Origin: VRUE01 sp035605695
GTDB taxonomy: Bacteria > Actinomycetota > Thermoleophilia > Solirubrobacterales > 70-9
Assembly (NCBI GenBank): GCA_035605695.1
Contig: DATNGZ010000004.1
Location: forward strand, 1-64,000
Length of the DNA: 64,000 bases
Reading direction: 5' to 3'
Shown: in pieces, positions 1-9,918 of the stretch
How positions within the stretch are numbered: position 1 is the stretch's first letter
Layout of the letters: every line of letters begins with the position of its first letter
Position numbers and translations under genes: made by a program
Notes under the pieces: generated by a model
Seen by the model: the letters and a program-made list of their open reading frames with translations, nothing else
Told to the model about the DNA's origin: nothing
Databases searched by the model: none

Positions 1-948
1 GACGTCGCCGCCCCCGGCGAACTGGAAGAAGTTGGTGTGCAGGGCGCGGTCGAAGAGGACCATGAACTGGGCGCCGGCGATGAACGGGGTCGCGGCGACA
101 ACCAGCAGCGAGGTCGAGAGGTTCGCCCAGACCAGCAGCGGCATTCGCCAGAAGTTCATTCCGGGCGCACGCATGGTGATGATCGTCACCAGGAAGTTGA
201 GCGCGGTGGCGATCGAGGAGGCGCCGGCGAACTGAACGCCGAGGTTGAAGAACGACTGTCCCAGCGGGGCGCCGGTCGAGAGCGGCGCGTAGCCGGTCCA
301 GCCGGCGTCGAAGGCGCCACCGGGGGCGAGGAAGCTGCCGACAAAGAGCAGGCCCGCGATCGGCAGCATCCAGAAGCTGAGCGCGTTGAGGCGCGGGAAG
401 GCCATGTCCGGCGCGCCGATCATCAGCGGCAGCACGTAGTTGGCGATCCCGGCGAAGACCGGGATCACGAAGACGAAGATCATCAGCACCGCGTGGGTGG
501 AAAAGAGGCTGTTGTAGGTGGCGGCGTCGACGATCTGGGTGCCGGGCTGGGCCAGCTCGGCCCGGATCAGCATCGCCATTAGGCCGCCAATGAAGAAGAA
601 GAAGAAAGTGGTGCAGATGTATTGGATGCCGATCACCTTGTGATCGGTGTTGAAGCGGAAGTAGTCCTTCCAGCTCTTGGCGCCGTGCTGGGAGTGATCC
701 TCGGGGATCGTCGGCATCCCGGCCGCCCAGCGCAACCAGTAGTCAAAGCAGCCGAAGCCGAGCAAGAAGCCGAGCGGGCCGCTGATCAGCGGCACGACGA
801 CCTGGGGGTAGCCGGTCTGCTCGGTCTGGTAGGCGGGCAGGCCGGAGGCCTTGCGCAGGGCGACGACGAGCGCAAAGCCGAAGGCCGCGCCGAGCAGCGC
901 GCCCAATGCGCCGCGAATCCACCCGGGTTGCTTAATCGCAGCCACCAT
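1..948 (-). CDS. ctaD: cytochrome c oxidase subunit I, 3' end outside window
   Basis: Catalytic heme-copper subunit of the aa3-type terminal oxidase, which reduces O2 and pumps protons across the membrane. The visible 316 codons start at ATG 948 and stay open to the left edge. The family core begins near residue 95 (FRFNTDHKVIGIQY); a heme-ligand His sits in FSTHAVLMIF (H152), and the last codons read LHTNFFQFAGGGD, typical of this family. An unusual N-terminal stretch of about 90 residues with two predicted membrane segments (about 11-31 and 49-67) precedes the core. It lies 13 bp downstream of the subunit II gene, presumably in one operon. The C-terminal CuB ligands lie outside the window. 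Confidence 0.95.
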   Translation of the reverse strand, partial: MVAAIKQPGWIRGALGALLGAAFGFALVVALRKASGLPAYQTEQTGYPQVVVPLISGPLGFLLGFGCFDYWLRWAAGMPTIPEDHSQHGAKSWKDYFRFNTDHKVIGIQYICTTFFFFFIGGLMAMLIRAELAQPGTQIVDAATYNSLFSTHAVLMIFVFVIPVFAGIANYVLPLMIGAPDMAFPRLNALSFWMLPIAGLLFVGSFLAPGGAFDAGWTGYAPLSTGAPLGQSFFNLGVQFAGASSIATALNFLVTIITMRAPGMNFWRMPLLVWANLSTSLLVVAATPFIAGAQFMVLFDRALHTNFFQFAGGGDV

Positions 949-961
949 CAGAAGGCCTCCA

Positions 962-1753
962 TTATGCCCCGCCGGCGCTTAGGGGCACCGGGTCGGTCTC
1001 CGTGTCTTGGGTAATTGATTCTGCCAGCGGCGCCGGGACTTTTTCTGGCAGGGCCGCGACCCATTTGCGGAAGTCGGCCGGGGTTTCGACCACGACGGTG
1101 GCCCGCATCGAAGCGTGGCCAAAGCCGCAGAGCTCGGTGCAGATCAGCTGGTAGGTGCCGAGCTTGTCCGGCGTCACGATCGCCGTCGTCGTGATCCCAG
1201 GCACGTTGTCCTTCTTGATCCGCCACTCCGGCACCCAGAAGGAGTGGATCACGTCTTGGGCATGCATCTTGAACTGGACCTGGCGGTCGAGCGGCACGTG
1301 CAGCTCGCCCTCCGACCAGACGTTGTCCTTGCCCGGGTAACCGAAGCTCCAGGCGTACTGCTGAGAGAAGACGTCGACCGTCATCGCGTTCTTTGCCGGC
1401 TCTTCGATGTCATTCAGCACGGACCAGCTATAGCCGGCGCCGAAGAGCACGATGATCGTCGGGATCACGGTCCAGGCGACCTCGAGCCGGGTGTTGCCGT
1501 GAATCGGCTCGCCGTCGGATTCGTCGCCCGGCTTGGCTTTGAATTTCCACAGCGCGTAGAAGAGCATCACCATGACCAGCGAGAAGACGAAGGCCGAGAG
1601 CACGATCATCACGTCGAGCAGCTGATCGATCTTCGGCGCCGCGGTCGAAGCCTGCTGGCCGTCCCAGCTGATCGACAGCATCACGGCAGAGATCGCCGCG
1701 GTCATCACAACTGTGGCAGCGAGCATCTTCGCTATCGGGAGGCGGCCGTACAT
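962..1753 (-). CDS. ctaC: cytochrome c oxidase subunit II
   Basis: Electron-entry subunit of the terminal oxidase: it carries the CuA centre that accepts electrons from cytochrome c. The 263-residue protein has hydrophobic segments at about 10-30, 46-69 and 93-113, then an extracellular cupredoxin domain. The CuA ligands are all visible: H170 in DVIHSFW, then C205, C209, H213 and M216 in CTELCGFGHASM. No C-terminal cytochrome c domain is present. It is followed closely by the subunit I gene. The first segment may be a signal or membrane anchor. Confidence 0.96.
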   Translation of the reverse strand: MYGRLPIAKMLAATVVMTAAISAVMLSISWDGQQASTAAPKIDQLLDVMIVLSAFVFSLVMVMLFYALWKFKAKPGDESDGEPIHGNTRLEVAWTVIPTIIVLFGAGYSWSVLNDIEEPAKNAMTVDVFSQQYAWSFGYPGKDNVWSEGELHVPLDRQVQFKMHAQDVIHSFWVPEWRIKKDNVPGITTTAIVTPDKLGTYQLICTELCGFGHASMRATVVVETPADFRKWVAALPEKVPAPLAESITQDTETDPVPLSAGGA

Positions 1754-1768
1754 GAGGCGGCGGGCATT

Positions 1769-3118
1769 CTATTGAAGCGACGGCGGGAAGCTTTCAGGCT
1801 CCTCGCCAGCCGAGGCCGCCAGCACTCCGCGAGCGACGCCCTCCCAGCTCCAGAGCCGCCGCGCGGTCTTGACCAGCGCCTCGCGAGCGGCCTCGCGCTC
1901 CCCTTCTTCCAGCGCCAGCCAGCCGTTGAGCCGCTCGGCAATCGCCTCCACCGCACCCGCCTTAACCGGGAACGAGGTCAGCCGCCCGATCGCCGGCGGC
2001 AACGCCGCCATCAGCTGCCGCGATACCTCGAGCATCCCCGAGTGGCCCGCGGAAACCGGCAGCACACCGCAGGCAGCCGCCTCGGCGGCGACCATCCCGA
2101 AGGCCTCGGGGAAGGTGCTCGGCATGACCAGGGCTTCGGCGCCCGGCAGCAGGTCGGCCACCTCGTCGTGCTCGAGGCGCCCAATGAACTCGACCGAACC
2201 GGCGGAATCCTGGGCGGCCTGGACATAGCCGGCGGGTGGGTCCGCCAAGAAGGCGGACAGGATCGGCAGCGGCCTCTCCTCCCCACCCTCGATGCCCCAA
2301 CCGGCAAACGCGACCTCCCGCGCGTCATTGATGTCGCCTCGCTCCAAAGCGGCAAGCAGCCTGCGCAGGCCACCCTCGTACTCGCCGAACCCGGCGATTT
2401 CGAGCTTTGCCTCCGGATACTCGGCCCTGACCAGCGGCCACGCCGCCAAGAGCAGGTCCACCCCCTTCGAGACGATCAGCTTGCCGACGAAGACGACCCT
2501 CCGCTCCAAGGCGCCCGGCCGCGGGCTGAAGGCCTCGGTGTCGACCCCAGGCGGACCGAGCCGGGTCTTGCCTTGCAGGCCCCCGAGCTTCGGCAGCGCC
2601 TCCCAGAGCGACTCAGCCGTGTGGTGAGAGCCGACGAGGACGCCCGAGGCAGCTTCCATGCCCTCTTCGGCATAGGGCAGGAACCGCGGGTTCGGCTTGA
2701 CCGTGTACTCGAGCGCCGAGCCGTGGATCTTGGCGGCAAAGGGACCGACATCGGCGCGGGCAAGAATCGCCGGGCCCATCACCAGGTGGTTGGCGAGGGC
2801 CGCATCGAAGCCGCCAGCCGAATCGGCGACCTCGCGTACAGCCCTGACGTTGGCATCGATGTAGCGGTCGAGCTCATCGTCGGTCAGTTCCGGGAAGGCC
2901 TTCACCGCAAAGCCCTCGTAGGGGTCCTTGACGTAAACCGGCAGCAGGCCGTGGATGTCGGGGTTGTGGATCTCGACGCCCTCGATCTTGGTCTCGCGGT
3001 CCTGACAGAGGAGGTGCACCTCGTGGCCGAGCTTTGCCAGCGCCCGGGCCAGGTTGGCGTTGTAGATGTTGCTGCCGGTGCCGCGCAGCATGTAGCCGTG
3101 GAAGAGGAGGACGCGCAT
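1769..3118 (-). CDS. GT4-family glycosyltransferase
   Basis: Likely retaining GT-B glycosyltransferase that moves a sugar from a nucleotide donor to a lipid, glycan or small-molecule acceptor. The chosen ATG 3118 gives MRVLLFHGYMLRGTGSNIYN, a classic GT4 N-terminus with a glycine-rich loop; a longer frame to 3286 lacks conserved sequence. The C-terminal Rossmann domain has VVFVGKLIVSKGVDLLL and the donor-binding EAFGMVAAEAAACG stretch (E-x7-E type). Length is 449 residues, usual for the family. It lies 15 bp downstream of ctaC's stop side but is unlikely to be functionally linked to the oxidase. Donor and acceptor cannot be read from sequence. Confidence 0.88.
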   Translation of the reverse strand: MRVLLFHGYMLRGTGSNIYNANLARALAKLGHEVHLLCQDRETKIEGVEIHNPDIHGLLPVYVKDPYEGFAVKAFPELTDDELDRYIDANVRAVREVADSAGGFDAALANHLVMGPAILARADVGPFAAKIHGSALEYTVKPNPRFLPYAEEGMEAASGVLVGSHHTAESLWEALPKLGGLQGKTRLGPPGVDTEAFSPRPGALERRVVFVGKLIVSKGVDLLLAAWPLVRAEYPEAKLEIAGFGEYEGGLRRLLAALERGDINDAREVAFAGWGIEGGEERPLPILSAFLADPPAGYVQAAQDSAGSVEFIGRLEHDEVADLLPGAEALVMPSTFPEAFGMVAAEAAACGVLPVSAGHSGMLEVSRQLMAALPPAIGRLTSFPVKAGAVEAIAERLNGWLALEEGEREAAREALVKTARRLWSWEGVARGVLAASAGEEPESFPPSLQ

Positions 3119-3150
3119 CGCTGCCGCGGAAGCTATTAGTCTTCGCGGCG

Positions 3151-3414
3151 ATGAACGATCGTCAGCTCTTCCGGATGCGCGCGCCGGCCTCAGGCCGCGA
3201 GGCCCTAGCCGAGGCCGAGCCGGGCGCCGTCTACCTCGACCGCGAGACCGGCGAGGAGATGGAGCCGGTGGCGATGGTCCTGCCATTGGCCCCGTCAGCC
3301 TCCGCGCTACCGCGCACGCCAGCGAACCTGCGAGCCTGCCGCCGCTGCGACCAACTGATTGGGCTAGACGTCAGCGACTGCCAGTACTGCGGCCTGCGTC
3401 AAGAAGCGCTTTAG
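3151..3414 (+). CDS. small zinc-ribbon protein
   Basis: An 87-residue soluble protein of unknown role. The start ATG 3151 is 32 bp from the divergent glycosyltransferase start. The C-terminus carries CRRCDQ and CQYCG, two CxxC knuckles 14 residues apart that would bind one zinc ion. The N-terminal part is charged and the middle is Ala/Pro-rich. Divergence from the glycosyltransferase implies a shared promoter region at about 3119-3150. I do not recognise a named family beyond the zinc ribbon. Confidence 0.72.
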   Translation: MNDRQLFRMRAPASGREALAEAEPGAVYLDRETGEEMEPVAMVLPLAPSASALPRTPANLRACRRCDQLIGLDVSDCQYCGLRQEAL

Positions 3415-3462
3415 CCCTTAGAAGCTCCCAAGGCAAGACGACCCCAACGCCCCGTTGGACCG

Positions 3463-3494
3463 TCACGGACGTCCTCGCTTTGAGGCTTCCGTGA
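3463..3494 (+). terminator. stem-loop downstream of zinc-ribbon gene
   Basis: TCACGGA and TCCGTGA form a 7-bp outer stem. An inner CCTC/GAGG stem with a small loop stacks on it. It lies 49 bp after the zinc-ribbon stop and is followed by a short T-containing stretch, so it is a plausible terminator. The rest of 3415-3650 shows no coding signal. Confidence 0.45.
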
Positions 3495-3650
3495 TTTGTA
3501 ACGCTGGGGACCGGCCCGGAGCGTCGGGTGCCCCTGCGAACGCTTTGTGCCGCTGGCCCTATCCATCCTCGGACGGCAACAGGCGATTCAGCCAGTCAGG
3601 CAAGTGAGCAGGGGTACCCGGCGCTCCGGGCCCAGCTGCGACCTCCGAAT

Positions 3651-4415
3651 CTAGGGTTTCGCGACCAGCGTCGCCGTGTACAGCAGGCGGGCGTTGGAGT
3701 AGTAGCAGCCGTAGGTCTTGGTCTTGCCCACTCCCTGCTGCGGGTGGCCGCCCTGGATGTCTTCCTTTGAGGCGCAGTGGCCTTCGAGGCGGCTGCCGCG
3801 CCAGGTTTCTTCTTCGGAAACGTTGAAGGCGAACATCGGTGCCCAGGTCGGCACGGTGAGGGCGACGATCTGGCCGCGCAGTACCGAGAGCGGGTGGTCG
3901 AGGGTGAAGATCGGGGTGCTGCCGAAGTAGGGGTTAAGCACCTCGAGCGGGCTCTGCCGGACCAGCGTGTATTGGGGCGGCTTGGAGTCCTCGACCGGAC
4001 GCAGGATGCCGATCCGCGCCTCGGAGGGGCTGCCGAGGAATTCGTCGAAGAAGCTGACCTCGTTGGTCGTCGTTTTTGTGTCGGTGCGCGAGGGCTTCGC
4101 CAGGGTGATCGACCAGGCGACAACCTTGCCGTCGAAGGGCGCCTCGTAGGGCTGGCTGACGCCGCCGGCGATCGCCTGGAAGCCGGTGACGTGGCCCTCG
4201 ACCCGGCAGGGGATGACCTCGACGTTGTTGACGATCTTGCCGGGGCACGAAGGCGGTGGCGTCGAAGCCGTCTGCCCAAGGGTGACAACGCGCAGTGGCG
4301 CCGAATCGGCGGCGCCGGGCCAGGCGGCCACGACGAGGGCGATCAAGGCACAGGCGAACGCCAGCGCTACGGCTGTGCGCGTCTCACCGCCTCGGTTTTC
4401 GGCTGCTCCTTGCAC
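3651..4415 (-). CDS. secreted protein of unknown function
   Basis: Predicted exported protein of 254 residues. I chose GTG 4415 because it puts a signal peptide at the N-terminus (TRTAVALAFACALIALVVAAW, ending near AADS); the frame stays open to 4640, but that extra part is low-complexity and unlike a protein start. The mature part holds several Cys (PSCPG, EVIPCRVEG, EGHCAS, TYGCYY) that could form disulfides, and a beta-rich pattern. Sequence resembles generic secreted proteins of this lineage; I do not recognise a catalytic motif. It is divergent from the AtzG-like/amidase genes, with 133 bp between starts. Confidence 0.68.
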   Translation of the reverse strand: MQGAAENRGGETRTAVALAFACALIALVVAAWPGAADSAPLRVVTLGQTASTPPPSCPGKIVNNVEVIPCRVEGHVTGFQAIAGGVSQPYEAPFDGKVVAWSITLAKPSRTDTKTTTNEVSFFDEFLGSPSEARIGILRPVEDSKPPQYTLVRQSPLEVLNPYFGSTPIFTLDHPLSVLRGQIVALTVPTWAPMFAFNVSEEETWRGSRLEGHCASKEDIQGGHPQQGVGKTKTYGCYYSNARLLYTATLVAKP

Positions 4416-4548
4416 GATCTCAAGCTGCAAACCCGGGCCTCTAGCCAGGGTTGCGCCACGATTCTGCCTTCCGGGGCGGAGGAATGCCGCGTTCGCCTTC
4501 TTCCTGCACGATCCCGGCCAGGCGGCCACTGTAGGGTTGCCCCCCGGA

Positions 4549-4752
4549 ATGGAGAGTCCGGATCGAGCCGAGCAGTTCATACCCGCAGGGCTAGCCTCGC
4601 TCGGGATCGAAACCGACGAGATCGAGCTGGCGGTGATCAACGCCGCCCACGCGATGTTCTGGCCCTCGATCCGCGACTTGCTTGCGCTCGACCTCGGCGA
4701 GCTCGAGCCGGAGCGCGATCAAGACCTCTCCCGAGCGCCGGAGCAAGGATGA
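4549..4752 (+). CDS. AtzG/GatC-like small amidase partner
   Basis: A 67-residue protein whose stop overlaps the amidase start as ATGA. Its helical front half followed by an acidic LDLGELEPERDQDLSRAP tail recalls AtzG and GatC, small subunits that wrap around amidase-signature enzymes and stabilise them. The resemblance is in size, layout and context rather than clear identity. Translational coupling suggests a 1:1 complex. ATG 4549 is chosen because the frame upstream to 4186 overlaps the divergent secreted-protein gene and looks non-coding. Confidence 0.6.
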   Translation: MESPDRAEQFIPAGLASLGIETDEIELAVINAAHAMFWPSIRDLLALDLGELEPERDQDLSRAPEQG

Positions 4753-6119
4753 GCGTCCTCGACCTTTCGCTGCGCGGGCAAGCGGCGGCGATCGCCGCCG
4801 GCGAGGCCGAAGCGGCCGAGCTGCTCGATGCTGCGCTGGCGCGGATCGAGCAGCGCAACCCGGCGATCAACGCCGTGGTCGAGACCTTCCCGGAGCGCTC
4901 GCGGGCGATGCTCGAGGCGGCGCCGAGCGGGCCGCTGCGCGGCGTGCCGGTCGTGATCAAGGACGAGTGGCCGCTGCCGTGGCGCGCGCAGCGCTTCGGC
5001 GCGGCGGAAATGACGGCCGCCACCGCCCCCGGCGAGTCTGGCCCCTACCGGGCGCTGCGCGACGCCGGTGCGGTGATCGTCGGCGTCGCCAACATGCACG
5101 AGCTGGGCGCGAGCAGCACCGGCAACACCTCCGTCTACGGCCCCGCCCGCAATCCCTGGGACACCGAGCGCTGCCCGGGTGGCTCCTCGAGCGGGCCCGG
5201 CGCCGCCGTCGCCGCGCGGCTAGTCGCCGGCTCGGTCGGCGCCGACGGAATCGGCTCGATCCGTTTCCCTGCCGCCTACTGCGGCCTGACTGGGCTGAAG
5301 CCGACCTTCGGCCGCTCGGCGATGACCGGGCACCATATGGATGGGGTCTCGACCACGATCGTCTCCGGCCCACTCGCTGCCGATGCCGCCGACTGCCGCC
5401 TGCTCGGCTCGGCTCTCTGCGGCACGGAGCTCCAAGGCGGGAACGCCGCCGGACTGCGAATCGGCGTCATCCGCGATGCCGTATCCGAAGACGTCACGCC
5501 GGAGGTCCGCGAGGCCTGCGAGACGGCGATCGAGGCGCTGCGCTCGGAGACGGGCGGCGAGGTGCGCGAGGTGGAGCTGGCCGACCTCGATGCGGCGGCC
5601 CTGGCGACGGTGCTGATCGCGAACGTCGAGAGCCTCGGCAGCAGCTCTCCCGAGCGCCTCAACAATCTCGATCCCGAGATCAGCCCGATCGGCCGCGGCT
5701 TTTCGAAGTACCGAATGCTGCTGCCCGCCGCTGCCGGCGTGAAGTCCTACGGGATCCGCACCCTGATGCGTCGCCGAATCGCGAACCTCTTCGAGCAGGT
5801 CGACGTGCTTGCCTGGCCCACCGTCCCGGCCGTCGCGCCGCCGCTGGAGGCGCCGCTGGTCAAGCTGCCCTCGGGCACGCTGACGGCAGACCAGGCCAAC
5901 GTGCGCGGCGCCGGCCTCGCCAACCTGACCGGGATCCCGGCGATCAGCGTCCCGGTCGGCCTCGGTGCCGACGGGCTGCCGATCGCCCTGCAGCTGCAGG
6001 GCGCCTGGGGGCGCGACGAGCTCCTGCTCGACGCCGCCGAGGCGCTCGAGCGAGCCAGCGAACGGCGCTGGGTCGATTCGCTGCCGCCGCTCGCCCAGGC
6101 CGAGCCCGCGGACGCCTGA
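4749..6119 (+). CDS. amidase-signature family hydrolase
   Basis: Amidase of 456 residues that would hydrolyse an amide using the Ser-cisSer-Lys triad. The triad is visible: K71 in VVIKDEW, the cis-Ser in RCPGGSSSGPGAA (about S146) and the nucleophile S170 in ADGIGSIRFPAAYCG. The usual DTGGSIR is changed to DGIGSIR, a mild deviation. Length is normal. Substrate cannot be assigned: the family includes GatA, AtzE-type and many catabolic amidases. It is coupled to the small upstream gene and followed 3 bp later by the ABC transporter, so the five genes may form one transcript. Confidence 0.9.
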   Translation: MSVLDLSLRGQAAAIAAGEAEAAELLDAALARIEQRNPAINAVVETFPERSRAMLEAAPSGPLRGVPVVIKDEWPLPWRAQRFGAAEMTAATAPGESGPYRALRDAGAVIVGVANMHELGASSTGNTSVYGPARNPWDTERCPGGSSSGPGAAVAARLVAGSVGADGIGSIRFPAAYCGLTGLKPTFGRSAMTGHHMDGVSTTIVSGPLAADAADCRLLGSALCGTELQGGNAAGLRIGVIRDAVSEDVTPEVREACETAIEALRSETGGEVREVELADLDAAALATVLIANVESLGSSSPERLNNLDPEISPIGRGFSKYRMLLPAAAGVKSYGIRTLMRRRIANLFEQVDVLAWPTVPAVAPPLEAPLVKLPSGTLTADQANVRGAGLANLTGIPAISVPVGLGADGLPIALQLQGAWGRDELLLDAAEALERASERRWVDSLPPLAQAEPADA

Positions 6120-6122
6120 GCG

Positions 6123-7090
<968 letters not shown>

Positions 7091-7094
<4 letters not shown>

Positions 7095-7876
7095 GCGATT
7101 TTGCGACCAACGTAAGGGTCGTCAGGGCGCTGGGGATGCGCTCGATTCGCCAGACCTTCCGCCGGCCGCAGCTGATGGCGCCGATCGTCGTCTTTCCCAC
7201 CCTGCTGCTGGCGATCCAGACCGGCGGCGCCGGCGGCGCCGTCAACCTGCCCGGCTTCCCCCCGGTGCAGAGCTTCCTCCAGTTCATGCTGGCCGGGGCG
7301 ATGATGCAGTCGCTGATGCTGGCCGGCAACAGCGGCGGCATCGCGCTCGCCGTCGACATCGAGATGGGCTTCACCGATCGCCTCTTCTCGGCGCCGATCC
7401 CGCGCTACACGATCGTGCTCGGGCGGCTGGCGGGAACGGCGGCTCTGGGCCTCTTCGCCTCCCTCTGGTTCCTCGCGATCGGCCTGATCTTCGGCGCCGA
7501 AATACACAGCGGCGTGGCCGGTGCCCTGATCGCGATCGCCCTCGTCACCGCCGCGGCGATGGCGGTCGGCGGCATCGGCGCGGCGATCGCGCTGCGCACC
7601 GGTAGCGCCAGCGTCGTCCAGGGCCTCTTCCCGCTGGTCCTCGTCGTCCTCTTCCTCTCCTCCGCCTTCTTCCCCAACGAGCTGATGATCCAGCCGGCCA
7701 AGGCGATCGCCGAATACAACCCGCTCAGCTTCGTCGCCGAAGGCGTTCGCGGGCCGATCGTCTCAGGGATCGACGCCACCGAACTGGGCGAGGCGGTTCT
7801 GGCGATCGTCGCTATCGTCGTGCTCGGGCTCGTGCTCAGCGCCCGCGCCCTGCGCCACCGGCTGAAGGTCGGCTGA
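7091..7876 (+). CDS. ABC-2 exporter permease, first of pair
   Basis: Integral membrane subunit of 261 residues with six predicted membrane helices and the ABC-2 layout: N-terminal amphipathic segment (RSIRQTFRRPQLM), a long core with FTDRLFSAPIPR coupling motif, and PLVLVVLFLSSAFFP near the C-terminal half. GTG 7091 overlaps the ATPase stop. It pairs with the next permease to form the transmembrane channel. No substrate-specific feature can be read. Confidence 0.9.
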
Positions 7877-8667
7877 TGGAGTCGGTCGCGACCCTGCCGC
7901 AGTGGCGCGCCAACCTGGCGACGATCGCGGCACTGATGGCGCGGGCCAAGAACGAGCTGCTGCGCGTGCCAGGCGCCGCGATCCCCGGGGTGTTGGCGCC
8001 GACGATCTTCTTCCTCGGCCTCAACGGCGTCTTCGGTGCGCTGACCCAGCTCAACGGCTTCACCACGGGGTCGTATGAGAGCTTCATCGTGCCGGTCAGC
8101 ATGCTGCAGGGGGCGGGCTTCACCGGCGCCGCAGCCGGGGTCAACCTGGCCCGCGACATCGAGGGCGGCTGGACCGACCGGCTGCTCGTCTCCCCCGCCC
8201 CGCGCTGGGTCCTGCTTGCCGGCACCGTGCTCTCCGCCAGCGCTCGGGCGCTGATCCCGGCGACGTCGGTCTTCCTAATTGCGCTCCTGCTCGGCGCCGG
8301 CTGGCCCGGCATCGCTGGGCTTCTGGTCACCTACTTCATGGTCGCCGCGATGGCGTCCGTCGCCGCCTGCTGGGGCTCGGCACTGGCACTGCGCTTCAAG
8401 AGCCAGTCGGCGGCGCCGCTGATGCAGGCAGGGATGATGGGACTGATCCTCACCACCACCGCCTACGCTCCGCTCGCCCTGCTGCAGCCCTGGATGCGCA
8501 GCGTCGCCGAAGTGAACCCGGTGACGCAGGTGATGGACGCGGCGCGGCAGGGCTTCATCGGCGGCGTCAGCTGGGCCGAAACCTGGCCGGGAATAGTCGC
8601 CCTGGCAGCCCTCCTCGCCATCCTCGGCGCCTGGGCCCTACGAGAAATGCGCCGCACAGCGGTCTGA
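7876..8667 (+). CDS. ABC-2 exporter permease, second of pair
   Basis: Second membrane subunit, 263 residues, starting at ATG 7876, which shares one base with the upstream stop (TGATG). It repeats the ABC-2 pattern (GGWTDRLLVSPAPRW coupling motif; six hydrophobic segments). Weak similarity in layout to the first permease suggests ancient duplication. The stop at 8667 is followed 3 bp later by a long palindromic repeat that may end transcription. Confidence 0.9.
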   Translation: MESVATLPQWRANLATIAALMARAKNELLRVPGAAIPGVLAPTIFFLGLNGVFGALTQLNGFTTGSYESFIVPVSMLQGAGFTGAAAGVNLARDIEGGWTDRLLVSPAPRWVLLAGTVLSASARALIPATSVFLIALLLGAGWPGIAGLLVTYFMVAAMASVAACWGSALALRFKSQSAAPLMQAGMMGLILTTTAYAPLALLQPWMRSVAEVNPVTQVMDAARQGFIGGVSWAETWPGIVALAALLAILGAWALREMRRTAV

Positions 8668-8670
8668 CCC

Positions 8671-8719
8671 GCCGATGGGCCTCAAACGTGACATATAGAC
8701 ACGTTTCAGGCCCGTCGGC
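8671..8719. repeat. palindromic repeat, copy 1
   Basis: Near-perfect inverted repeat: left arm GCCGATGGGCCTCAAACGTG (8671-8690), 9-base loop ACATATAGA, right arm 8700-8719 pairing at 18 of 20 positions. A related copy lies at 31200-31248. The shared block 8687-8721 matches 31214-31248 at 33 of 35 bases. The copy lies just after the permease stop and covers the GTG taken as the start of the next gene. Confidence 0.8.
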
Positions 8720-9893
8720 CGCCGCCATCGCCGAACGGGTGCTGCGGGGGAACTGGAACGAAGGGGAGCGGGACAAGGTTCGCTTCGCGTATACGCAGCC
8801 CAGCCCTACTCGCTATCCGTGGCAGTGGTATTGGGACTCCTGCTTCGCGGCGATCGTCTGGCGGCGCTTTGAGCCGGCCCGCGCCCGGGCCGAGCTGGAG
8901 ACGCTGCTTGCGGCGCAGCGAGCGGATGGCTTCATCGGCCACACGATCTTCTGGGACCGCCCCGTCTCGCTCAGCCGGCTCGCCTTCTACAACGTCGCCT
9001 CGCGCAGTTCCTTCCAGACCGAGACGATCCAGCCGCCGCTGCTCGCCTGGGCCTGGAAGATCGCCGTCGGGGACCCCGCCGAGGAGCCGCGCATCGCCGC
9101 CCAGATGGACTGGCTCAGCGCCAGCCGCGACCTCGAGGGCGACGGCCTGCTCTGGATCGTCCAGCCCGACGAGTCGGGCCTCGACGCCTCGCCGAAGTTC
9201 GATCCGATTTGGGGCTGGCGCGCCTGCACCCGAATCGGCTTTCCCCTGCTCGTCCACCACAACCGAGGGCTCGGGTTCGACGCGCGGCGGATCCGCGAGC
9301 GCGGTGGGCCGGTCCTCTGCGAAACCCTGGTAAACACGCTCTGGTCGCTCTCCCTGCAGGCGCTGGGCCGACCCTCGGCAACGCCGGCCCTGGTCAAGCG
9401 GCTCTGGGACGAGGACCGCGGCCTTTTTCTTGACGAGGCGCAGCCAACCGGCGCCAGGCCCGCGATCGCCACCTGGGCTTCCCTCGCCCCCTTGGCGCTG
9501 CCCGACCTTCCAGAGGAGATCGGCCGCCGGCTTGTCGAGGAGCACCTGCTGAACGAGCGCGAGTTCCTCACCCCCGTCGCGCCACCCTCGGTCGCCGCCT
9601 CCGAGCCGAGCTACGAGCCCGGTGGCTTCCGCCGCCCGATGCGCCGCTACTGGCGCGGCCCGACCTGGGTCAACTCGGCCTGGATGGTCTGGCTCGGGCT
9701 GCGACGGCTCGGTTACGAGGAGGCCGCCAATCGGCTCGCCGGCGGCCTGATCGGCGCGGTCGAGCGCGAAGGCCTGCGCGAGTACTACGACCCCCGGACC
9801 GGCTCAGGCCTCGGCGCCGAAGACTTCGCCTGGTCTGCACTGATCGCCGAGCTGGCCGAGCCCGACCCAGCGGCAGCAAGCAGTCACCTGTAA
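8688..9893 (+). CDS. MGH1-like / GH63-type alpha-glycosidase
   Basis: Probable (alpha/alpha)6-barrel glycoside hydrolase of 401 residues, like mannosylglycerate hydrolase and GH63 enzymes. Diagnostic stretches are QWYWDSCFAAIVW, GFIGHTIFW, QPPLLAWAW, YWRGPTWVNSAWMVWLGL and a C-terminal REYYDPRTGSGLGAEDFAWSA; Asp in WYWDS and Glu in the late ...GAEDF region are likely catalytic. No signal peptide, so cytoplasmic. The GTG start at 8688 lies inside a palindromic repeat and its first residues (TYRHVSGPSA) are repeat-encoded; GTG 8739 is an alternative start just before the conserved region. Confidence 0.83.
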   Translation: MTYRHVSGPSAAAIAERVLRGNWNEGERDKVRFAYTQPSPTRYPWQWYWDSCFAAIVWRRFEPARARAELETLLAAQRADGFIGHTIFWDRPVSLSRLAFYNVASRSSFQTETIQPPLLAWAWKIAVGDPAEEPRIAAQMDWLSASRDLEGDGLLWIVQPDESGLDASPKFDPIWGWRACTRIGFPLLVHHNRGLGFDARRIRERGGPVLCETLVNTLWSLSLQALGRPSATPALVKRLWDEDRGLFLDEAQPTGARPAIATWASLAPLALPDLPEEIGRRLVEEHLLNEREFLTPVAPPSVAASEPSYEPGGFRRPMRRYWRGPTWVNSAWMVWLGLRRLGYEEAANRLAGGLIGAVEREGLREYYDPRTGSGLGAEDFAWSALIAELAEPDPAAASSHL

Positions 9894-9918
9894 AGCGGAG
9901 CAACGCGCCGCCCGACCT

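Noticed and set aside
1115..3139. 674-residue plus-strand frame
   Set aside because: Antisense shadow of ctaC and the glycosyltransferase; Arg/His/Gly-rich with no domain.
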